Below are positions 57,601 through 64,000 of a DNA stretch of 64,000 bases, piece by piece. Position 1 is the first letter of the stretch, and the number at the start of each line of letters is the position of its first letter. This DNA comes from Mermis nigrescens (Eukaryota > Nematoda > Enoplea > Mermithida > Mermithidae): the NCBI GenBank assembly GCA_036768485.1, contig JAVLUZ010000341.1, positions 1,330,329 to 1,394,328 of the forward strand, in the 5' to 3' direction. The notes beneath the pieces were generated by a model, which had not been told where the DNA came from, searched no databases, and saw nothing but the letters and a program-made list of their open reading frames with translations. The position numbers were made by a program, and so were the translations under genes.

Positions 57601-60600
57601 GCTACCCACTGGTATCAAAAAATCGTAAAAAGCAAAAAGAATTTTCAAAACGTTCATTTTGGGTATATTGCAGGGTATTTTCATTATGACGTTGGGTATA
57701 AGGTATTCTCGGAGGTTCAAACTTTCCTAACCCCCCAATGCCCAGATATAATTGTCACTGCATATTAGTGTTATTTTGGTAGCCCAAAAATAATTAAAAT
57801 ATGATATTGGTATAGTTGACTTATATTTAATATGATATAAATATGATATTCTGCTGTTTTTCATTTAAAATATGATATATTTTTGATATTTGGTATATAT
57901 TTAATATACTTTTGGTAGGTAAGTACATATGTGTACCTATTAAGTAATTTCTGCAGTCATGTAAAAGTAGGTATCTATGTAAGCAAAATACATAGGTAAT
58001 TAAGACTCGTTTATTGTATTTCAAAGTCAAACGACTAATGCAAGTAATCAATATTTTTTCGAAGAAAAGCACAAGCATTACATTTCTAGACGCTGTTTAG
58101 AAAATTTTCATTTATTTATAAAAATTTCAAAATTTACGAGATTAAGTTACAAAATTGTATATTCCTTTCACTTTTCGTCAAATAACAACATTTCGGAATA
58201 ACAATCAGACATGCGCGTGGGGATGTGGGGTCTAGACCACCCAGAATAGGAAGATGGAAAATTTTGTAGAGAAAATGAGGCAAAATGAAGGCCAAAACCG
58301 GATGCGAATTAAAAATTTTCTTCAAAAGTGTTTCAAATTGACCAGAAACCGTGTAATATCGTGGTTTTAACGCTATTTAAGCGCTTATGCAAGTTTTTGA
58401 GGTCATTTTGGCCCAAAGAGCTGAATTCTTGACCCCTTCCCCAATTCGCCCATGCTGTGCACCAAACCTGAGCGTGGGGGTTTAGGGGGTATGCACCCCC
58501 CGAGAAACCAAAATACACCCCCAGAAATCAAAATAACCCCAACCAGAATTCAATTTTTGAAATTTTTTGTTTTTTTTTCGCAATTTTTTGATGCCAAGGG
58601 ATAGTGCTCGATGAGAAACGTTGAAAAATGGTATTTTTTTCGCCGTACCACTATTTTTAAGGTTATTTTTTCACCTTTGAAAAGTCTTGCACTCCCCCCA
58701 GAATTTTCTTGCTGCTTACGTATGCTGTGCACCTATGATCACTATAAGCGAATCACAACGGTAAACAATACAGGTGGCAAACAAGGACCGAGAAAACAAG
58801 TATAATTTGATGGGTCAATATCATGTGTTGTGGTACATACTTACCGACCTAACTGAGATTTTGAAATCTCCCAGATGATCTAGGCCACCCTTAATGAGCT
58901 GAGCTTGCCGAAAGTTATGCATTTATCAATATCGACAGGATGTCACTCAATCATACTACGCTGCGCTAATTGTATATATGTACACACGATTAACGCAGGT
59001 GTACACAAACTTTAACGGACTCTACCATATGCATATGTACGAGACGAGTTGGCTTGGTTCGGTATATGTACATACATAGTTGAGTACCTATACTGCATGC
59101 ATACTTAAGTATGTATTATGAAGATATGACCTGGAAAATACCTACTGCATCATGCTTCAAAATTTGCAGGTAAGGTATAGAGCGAAAGAAGGAAAAAAGT
59201 GCTACCACTTTATACCAAAATTATACCAAAATTATATCAAAAATATTTTCACATTTTCCGGAGTTTTAATATGATAAGAATATGATATACCAAAATTCTC
59301 AGAATTAAAATATGATATTGGTAGTCCAAAAAGTGCCTACCAAAATCATACCAAAATTGATTTTTGGTATATCAAAATAACACTACTGCATATCCTATGT
59401 CGTGGAGTAAGTTTATTGTAAAATAACACATGAGATTCAAAAAGTAAAAAAGAGATCTGTCAAAAAAAGTCTCGATTCCCCAAACCTGGGTCCAAGACTC
59501 GATTCACTGATAGGCGATTTTGAGCTATTAGACATTTTTGCACGATTTTTGGATACAAAAGTAGCAGATATGCTAACAAAATTTTCAGCGCTTTACGCCG
59601 AATAGTACATACCTGTTTTGTTCATCCACAAAATGCATAAAATAAAGTTAAAATGATCTTGAAAATCAAAATTGTCAATGAATCCTTAGATATTTAATTC
59701 ACAAAAGTGACAAGGGCAGTCAGAATTGGAAAACAAGTACTGAAAAATATTCATATCAATATTCGTATATTTTCAAAATTTTGGGGAGACTAGTCCCCCC
59801 TGTCTCCCCCACAGCTATGTGCCTGTTTACACTGCATAGTATTCATACATGGGCATAGTGGAGGGTGAGGAAGGGGTATTACCTACCCTGAGCTTTGAAA
59901 AAGTGATAGCTATAGAGCCATTTTGGCCGAAAAAAACATTGCTATCTAGCCTTTTTTAGGCTCATAAAAATAAGCTATATAGCCTTTTTAGATTCAGAAA
60001 ACTCTATTTAGTCTTTTTGAGCTGAGAAGTGAGAAATGGTTTTTAGTTGTGATCCCTGAGTTTTAAAAACATATTTAGCCATTTTACTTTATCACGGAAG
60101 AGCTAAATAGCTACTTTTAGTACAAAAACTATAAAGCTATGTTTTGTAGTCCTAACAGGCTGCCTAGTTTGTTTTTAGCCCAAAAGAGCTATATTAGCCT
60201 TCTGAACCCAGAAAGACTATAGCTAAGAATAGTGTTGCATCGAGTTGTCTGTGTCGAGTTGTCAATGTCGAGTTGTCTGCATTGAGTTGTCTACGTCGAG
60301 TTGTCTTGAGTAGAGTTGTCTGCATCGAGTTGTCTGCATCGAGTTATCTTGAAGCGAGTTGTCTGGAGGCGAGTTGTCTTGAGGTGAGCTGGCTTTGCGT
60401 CGACTTGTCTTTGTGTCTAGTTGTCTTGTGTCAATTGGTCTTAGTGTCGAGAAGTCCGCGTCCAGTTGTCTTGAGGCCAGTTGTCTTGCGTCGAGTTGTC
60501 ATAGTGCCATTTACGCGCATTATCTTACCGTTCGAAACTTTTTGGCGGCCAAAGGAGGCACCCGTTCCCCACACGTAAGCATATTAAATATCAGCTGTTC

Positions 60601-63600
60601 GACTTCTATAATAGTATAACTCATCAACCCAGCTTTCACAAAAGGCTATTTGTTTGACTGCACTTTGTTAATAATTTAAAAGGAATGGATAATCGCAATT
60701 TCACCAATTAAGGAACCTTGTCAGCATTTCTTTAAACCTCACATATTGTTTTAATTGGCGCTATGGCAACTTGACGCAAGAGAACCCGCCTCAAGGCAAC
60801 TGGACGCAGACTCTCGACACTAAGACAATTCGACGCATGACAACTAGACACAGAGACAAGTCGACACAAAGTCAGCTCATCTCAAGACAACTCGCCTCAA
60901 GATATCTCGACGCAGACAACTCGATGCAGACAACTCGCCTCAAGACAACTCGACGCAGACAACTTGACGCAGACAACTCGACGTAGACAACTCGACATAG
61001 ACAACTCGATGCAACACTATTCTTAGCTAGGTAGGTCACCTATACCTTCTACGTAGTTATGTGCAATATGCACGACATGTAGTGTAGATACATACAATAT
61101 GCACGACATGTAGTGTAGATACACACTTCATTTTCCTGACAAATTTTTCAATTTTCTCATTCTGGGGGGTCAGGTCAGGACCCCCCCCATGTGCATGTCT
61201 GATATGGACCACCCATAGGGTAAAGAAACCCCCGACGGATTTTCTGGTATAGTGAATAATGGGGTAAATGTACCTCGTTTTCAGGCTGCTGAATCCTGCG
61301 GCAGACATTTCGCTGGAAACTTGCTTGGGTATTTTAACCTTGATAGGGGCTGCTCGGGAAACCCTGGTCCCAGCACTTTGGACCACCCCAGGGCAGAGAA
61401 ACCCCCAACAGAACCAGTGTTAGCTTCATTTTGTCAAACCCATTTCGGACCCCCCGATCCCAGCCTAGTGGGTTCTATTTTGCCAAAAATAGGGTTTAGG
61501 GATGTTCTCGACATCTTTCCTTTTCCGCTTTTACCGATCGTTTCCGTTTCGACCTCCGTTTCCGGATTTCACTTTTTCCCGTTGTTTTTAACTTTTCGAG
61601 CACTTTAGGTCTATTGTATACATGCTCATGCTCAGTGGCAGATTGACGGTAGGGCAGTTGGTCCTGAAAGGGCATTAGCCTAAGATCGTTGGAAAAAATT
61701 GCGTTTGTTACCAAAAAGTGTCTAAAAATGGTTTAAAATGCATCTAAATGGGATTTTTTAATAGAAAACACGAAATTGCTTGATGCGCAGGATTGCACAT
61801 TTCACATGTCTGCGGCGAGTTATCTGAGGCGAGTTGTCTATCTGCGTCGAGTTATCTCGAGGCAAGTTGTCTGCATTGAGTTGTCTGCGTCGAGTTATAT
61901 GAAGGCGAGTTGTTTTGAAGCCAGTTGTCTGCGTCGAGTTATCATGAGGCGAGTTGTTCTACGGCGAGTTGTCTGCGTCGAGTTGTCTTTGAGTCGAGTT
62001 GTCTTGGGTCGAGTTATCCTTGCGTTAAGTAGTCTTCACATCAAGAAGTCTGAGTCCAGTTGTTTCGAGGCGAGTTGGATCTGTCGAGTTGTCTGGTCAC
62101 CATTTTTGGGCTACCAAAATAACACTAGTTGCAACTTCATTACCAAATTCCGGAAATTTTTAACTTGCGAATCAGAAATCAATCTTCATTGTACGATGAA
62201 AATGACGTGCGCAGAGTCGAACTCTGCATCTCAATGTGATGAGAATGCTAATACCGCTATACTGATTTGGGAAGCGGCGACGAATTTTAAGTTGTTATTT
62301 AGCTCATTGTACAATTAGCAAATCAGTTGACGCGAGAGAGTAAGGCGGGTACTATAAAAATAATAAAAAATTGCTCTTGCCGATTGTTTGAATTAATAAT
62401 ACTTTTGGATGACCATACTGTACGAAAGTCTCACGGATTTTGGAACAGTCTATAATTCTTTATTTCCGTTGATTTCTTTCTTTGAGTCTGTTTCTTTTTT
62501 CCATTTCCTTATCAATTTTTATTACTGATTTATGCTTTCACTTCAGATTATAAATTCGAAAAAGAGTCTTCGTATGCTTTGCAAACATGCATACTAACCG
62601 CACTATGCATTCTAATTGTGCGCCTGCGGAATTCTATAAGCTGTATGTAAACACAGTGTAAACAGAAAGGGTGCATTTTATGTAGTTTGCACTACATTGT
62701 TCATTTCACATTCATATCATCCTGTCGCCCTTCAACTGGTCGGTTTTGCCGTTTGCTTGTTTAATTACGAACTATGGGCAGTTTTATCGACGTCTTGAGG
62801 GCGGAGATCACTCGTCTTTTGAACGATCAGTAAGTGGCAAAAGAACTTTACTTGAAACGTGTTTGTATGTACATAGGTAGGTATCTGCCTACCTAATGCG
62901 ACACCACACAAGGAAGAGTATTCTTCTAGGATTCAGCTAATTCTAATCTCCGATTAATACAGAGTGCTCCAGCACAAAGACATTATTCCATCGAATTTTC
63001 GCATGCGATTAGGTAGGTACTAGCAAAGAAAAATGCTTCGATGGAACAAAAAAGATAAATATACTTGAATTTCTTCATTGTTAGGTGTAAATGGAGGGGA
63101 CTAGGGAAAATTGCCCTATATGCGCAGAAGCCATAGGAATGTGCTACACAGTTAGACTTCCCCTAAACAACGCAAAAATCGAAGTATATTCTGCGGCCTA
63201 TTCACATTTCTGTAGATTTTCCATAGTAATTTCGATTACCATGGCGAGCATTATTATTACTTTATTTTGGAAAATTTAAAGAAATTTTTAGTGGTTTTCC
63301 ATGCAAACTATTGAGTTGGCCGTGTAGGTGTAAAGTCTACACTTTTATCTTTTACGCCAGAGCATTGTGGAACGTCAAGATTTCATGAAATAAATAATAC
63401 ATTGATTATTTAATAGTCATTAAAGTGTCTTCAATGCTCTTTTGCGAAACACTTAAAAACGTTTTGTGACTTCAACCACATTTTTCACAGGCCGCAGAAT
63501 ATACCTCGATTTTTGCATTGTTTAGGGAAGTCTAACTGTTTAGCGCATTCCTATAGCTTCTGCGCATATAGGTAAATGTTTCCTAGTCCCCTCCTTTTTC

Positions 63601-63876
63601 ATCCTTAACAATGAATAAATTCAAGTATATTTACCTTTTTGGCTAAAGTTAAGAATATGTTACTTTTAGAAAAGGAGCAAAACGAATATGGAATGCCAAA
63701 AGTTTTGTGCCAAACTGGTAGAACATGATAAATTGGAGCATGGAAAAAAATTTGGTGAAAATCTGAGCCATACTTGCAAAGTTGCAGGCAACTGTCGATT
63801 TGAGTGTTGGGTGGGACGATTAAACGGCTCGATCCATGGACTTACACATTTCTCAGAAATAAATAATATGGGCTGA
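54616..63876 (+). CDS. Tentative secreted CAP/SCP-like gene, 3 partial exons
   Basis: Three phase-0 exon candidates on one strand: 54616-54666 (signal peptide), 62782-62829 and 63670-63876 (CAP-like). The intervening DNA is almost wholly transposon: the 7-kb minisatellite-TIR element and a foldback core. The CAP-like part carries ECQKFCAKLVEHDKLEHGKK followed by FGENL, the 'A...A..L.....L.H.....GENL' motif of CAP (SCP/GAPR-1/Tpx) proteins, and later THFSEI (cf. HFTQ). The region normally preceding it (HN..R..H) was not found, so exons are missing or the gene is decayed. Linking the pieces is inference. Confidence 0.35.
54685..54900. repeat. Dispersed repeat with CCAGGATTC start
   Basis: GCTGATCCAGGATTCCTCAA resembles the element end at 15935 (CATATCCAGGATTCGG). 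GATCCAGAAACTCAG/CCCCCTCCAC follow. Boundaries undefined. Confidence 0.35.
55120..55400 (+). repeat. ACAACTCGACGCAG minisatellite, left TIR
   Basis: About 18 diverged 14-16 bp units (GACAACTCGACGCA and variants). Confidence 0.85.
55967..56236. mobile_element. Family P MITE, full length (270 bp)
   Basis: CAGACATGCACGTGGGGG ... CCATGCTGTGCATCTATG with flanks GTCCAGAT/GTCCAGAC (7 of 8). hAT-like structure. The sister TIR arm carries the same insertion (61126-61201). Confidence 0.85.
56297..56558. mobile_element. Family Q MITE, full length (262 bp)
   Basis: CACACATGGGCGTGGGGG ... CTTGCTGCTCACGTATG with exact 8-bp duplications GAGATATC (56289-56296 and 56559-56566). The clearest reference copy of the family. 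Confidence 0.93.
56921..57475. mobile_element. MITE with TAGTCTGTTTCATTTAT ends carrying a tRNA-like sequence
   Basis: About 60-bp diverged TIRs: TAGTCTGTTTCATTTATCCA..GAGCTTTTT..GGCTACAGTAA at the left is inverted at the right. TA-flanked, 555 bp. Confidence 0.88.
57189..57262 (+). tRNA. tRNA-like pseudogene inside MITE, possibly Asp (GTC)
   Basis: TAGCTCAGTGGTA (perfect A-box), TCTGCTTGTCGTGTCGA (anticodon arm, GTC), GGGTTCGATTCC (perfect B-box) and a TTTTT terminator follow in tRNA order. Acceptor, D and T stems pair poorly, so it is not a functional tRNA but may still be transcribed by pol III. Confidence 0.5.
57478..57755. mobile_element. Family Q MITE, reverse copy, inserted next to the tRNA MITE
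   Basis: From GGCAGGCGCACGGACAGC to CCCAATGCCCAGATAT. AATTGTCA is duplicated at both ends (10 matching bases, ATAATTGTCA). Confidence 0.8.
58206..58737. mobile_element. Family P MITE interrupted by a family Q copy
   Basis: CAGACATGCGCGTGGGG ... CCCATGCTGTGCAC, then the insertion, then CTGTGCACCTATG. Flanks ATAACAAT/ATCACTAT match at 6 of 8. Confidence 0.85.
58463..58724. mobile_element. Family Q MITE (262 bp) nested in the end of family P
   Basis: CAAACCTGAGCGTGGGGG ... TTGCTGCTTACGTATG, exact 8-bp duplication CTGTGCAC (58455-58462 and 58725-58732). Same length as the 56297 copy. Confidence 0.93.
59560..59824. mobile_element. Right part of a CAGGCACGTAGCTG element
   Basis: CCCACAGCTATGTGCCTG matches the right end at 22799-23261, and the interior shares ATATTTTCAAAATTTTGGGG and TAGTCCCCCC. 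Confidence 0.55.
59890..60218 (+). repeat. Degenerate AGCTATATAGCC tandem sequence
   Basis: AGCTATATAGCCTTTTTAG-like words recur irregularly (59950, 59985, 60100, 60145, 60190). Confidence 0.6.
60220..61029. mobile_element. 810-bp palindromic element with minisatellite TIRs
   Basis: TAGCTAAGAATAGTGTTGCA at the left is exactly inverted at the right. Long TIRs are made of CGAGTTGTCTGCGT-type units (60238-60505) and their mirror (60770-61010). Related minisatellite to the 7-kb element but with distinct ends. Confidence 0.85.
61064..61125 (+). repeat. 2 x 31-bp tandem duplication
   Basis: CAATATGCACGACATGTAGT followed by GTAGATACATA/GTAGATACACA. Confidence 0.9.
61126..61201 (-). mobile_element. 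Family P MITE fragment in the right TIR
   Basis: TTCATTTTCCTGACAAATTT ... CATGTGCATGTCTG, the inverse of the start of the 55967 element at the same site in the arm. Confidence 0.8.
61798..62095 (-). repeat. CGAGTTGTCTGCGT minisatellite, right TIR
   Basis: The mirror image of 55120-55400, including the same order of variant units. Confidence 0.85.
62200..62290 (-). tRNA. Possible degenerate tRNA-like sequence
   Basis: The minus strand has AGTATAGCGGTATTAGC (A-box-like), TCTCATCACATTGAGA (arm) and GCAGAGTTCGACTCTGC (B-box hairpin). Stems are only partly consistent. Confidence 0.25.
62782..62829 (+). CDS. Candidate small internal exon
   Basis: actatgggcag|TTTTATCGACG ... CGATCA|gtaagt gives FYRRLEGGDHSSFERS in phase 0 at both ends, with a near-consensus donor. 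Alternatively the ATG at 62774 starts a first exon MGSFIDVLRAEITRLLND. The donor is the same in both readings. Confidence 0.35.
63018..63645. mobile_element. Foldback element core, copy 5
   Basis: Plus arm TACTAGCAAAGAAAAATGCT ... AGTATATTCTGCGGCC (63018-63200) and mirrored arm GGCCGCAGAATATACCTCG ... ACAATGAATAAATTCAAG (63490-63620). No subrepeat arms here. Lies just before the CAP-like exon. Confidence 0.82.
63670..63876 (+). CDS. CAP-domain-like exon
   Basis: Acceptor ttacttttag. The open frame includes MECQKFCAKLVEHDKLEHGK, KFGENLSHTC and GLTHFSEINNMG before TGA. Matches the CAP motif around GENL. The usual C-terminal CAP half (about 50 residues) is absent. A donor at 63811 (TGG|gtggga) may end the exon earlier. 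Confidence 0.5.
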   Translation, partial: KRSKTNMECQKFCAKLVEHDKLEHGKKFGENLSHTCKVAGNCRFECWVGRLNGSIHGLTHFSEINNMG

Positions 63877-64000
63877 AATTATGGAAGGAAGCATAGCAAT
63901 GAAGGAGAAACAAGAAAAAAGGCGCGGAAAGCTGTTTGAAATCTTAAAAAACTTTTAAAAAAATTTTCATTTTTTGCATGTTTTTTTGGTTTTACTTGAT

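Larger units (their letters stand above)
57768..59385. mobile_element. TIR element with TAGTGTTATTTTGGTA ends
   Basis: TAGTGTTATTTTGGTAGCCC at 57768 is inverted as TATCAAAATAACACTA near 59370. Both flanks are rich in ATATGATAT/TTGGTAT motifs. A further right end, GGGCTACCAAAATAACACTA, abuts the 7-kb element at 62111-62131. Confidence 0.65.
55108..62101. mobile_element. 7-kb element with about 1-kb TIRs made of minisatellite
   Basis: Ends GGTGACCAGACAA (55108) and, inverted, TTGTCTGGTCACC (62101). Inward from each end runs an ACAACTCGACGCAG-type minisatellite (55120-55400; inverted 61800-62095). Then follow unique arm sequence (GATCTTAGGCTAATGCCCTT, GTCGAGAATATCCCTAACCC-like) and GGTGGTCCAAAGTGCTGGGA units. 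The arms match over roughly 55108-56000 and 61126-62101. The interior holds only other small elements and no transposase. Confidence 0.8.

Noticed and set aside
60273..60578. Serine/valine/cysteine-rich ORFs at 60.3-60.6 and 61.8-62.3 kb
   Set aside because: Translations of the CGAGTTGTCTGCGT minisatellite; periodic artefacts.

Overview
The window is eukaryotic and animal. It is AT-rich and repeat-dense, with spliced genes whose small exons sit in long introns full of transposons. No bacterial operons, rRNA, CRISPR arrays or intact tRNAs were seen. The two genes I can read well are a class-2 semaphorin and a tau-tubulin-kinase-like kinase, both typical of invertebrate animals. Weak hints point to a nematode or a similar worm: TTAGGC-type repeats near 50.6 kb, and an AG immediately before the kinase ATG as at trans-splice sites. 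The species cannot be fixed from this sequence. Layout: (1) 1-15.4 kb, minus strand: semaphorin gene, reconstructed by eye as 14 coding exons. All 13 junction phases agree and give 619 codons: signal peptide, Sema domain, PSI and the first half of an Ig domain. The gene runs off the left edge. GC-richer sequence at 18.5-19.25 kb may be its promoter and 5' leader. (2) 15.4-26.4 kb: mostly small transposons, several with exact target duplications, plus a few exon-like open stretches I cannot name. (3) 26.4-34.9 kb: copies of a large foldback-like element whose arms are built of about 124-bp subrepeats, with other small elements inside them. (4) 35.8-45.0 kb, plus strand: a four-exon TTBK/CK1-superfamily kinase of 350 codons with an MGCC N terminus. 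Its introns hold MITEs, a transposase remnant, one copy of a 1-kb repeat and a 2.1-kb element rich in CCAAG motifs. The last exon lies between two inverted copies of the 1-kb repeat. (5) 47-54.3 kb: a Tc1-like end, a 170-190 bp satellite, a 5'-truncated non-LTR retrotransposon, palindromes, a Tc1-like transposase tail and another foldback copy. (6) 54.6-64 kb, plus strand: a tentative secreted CAP/SCP-like gene (signal-peptide exon at 54.6 kb, CAP-like exon at 63.7 kb). Its first intron holds a 7-kb element with roughly 1-kb terminal inverted repeats built from an ACAACTCGACGCA-type minisatellite. The genes are not an operon and there is no evidence that they act together. The semaphorin should act as a secreted guidance cue and the kinase inside the cell, possibly at membranes. 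Most of the window's structure comes from nested insertion of non-autonomous transposons.
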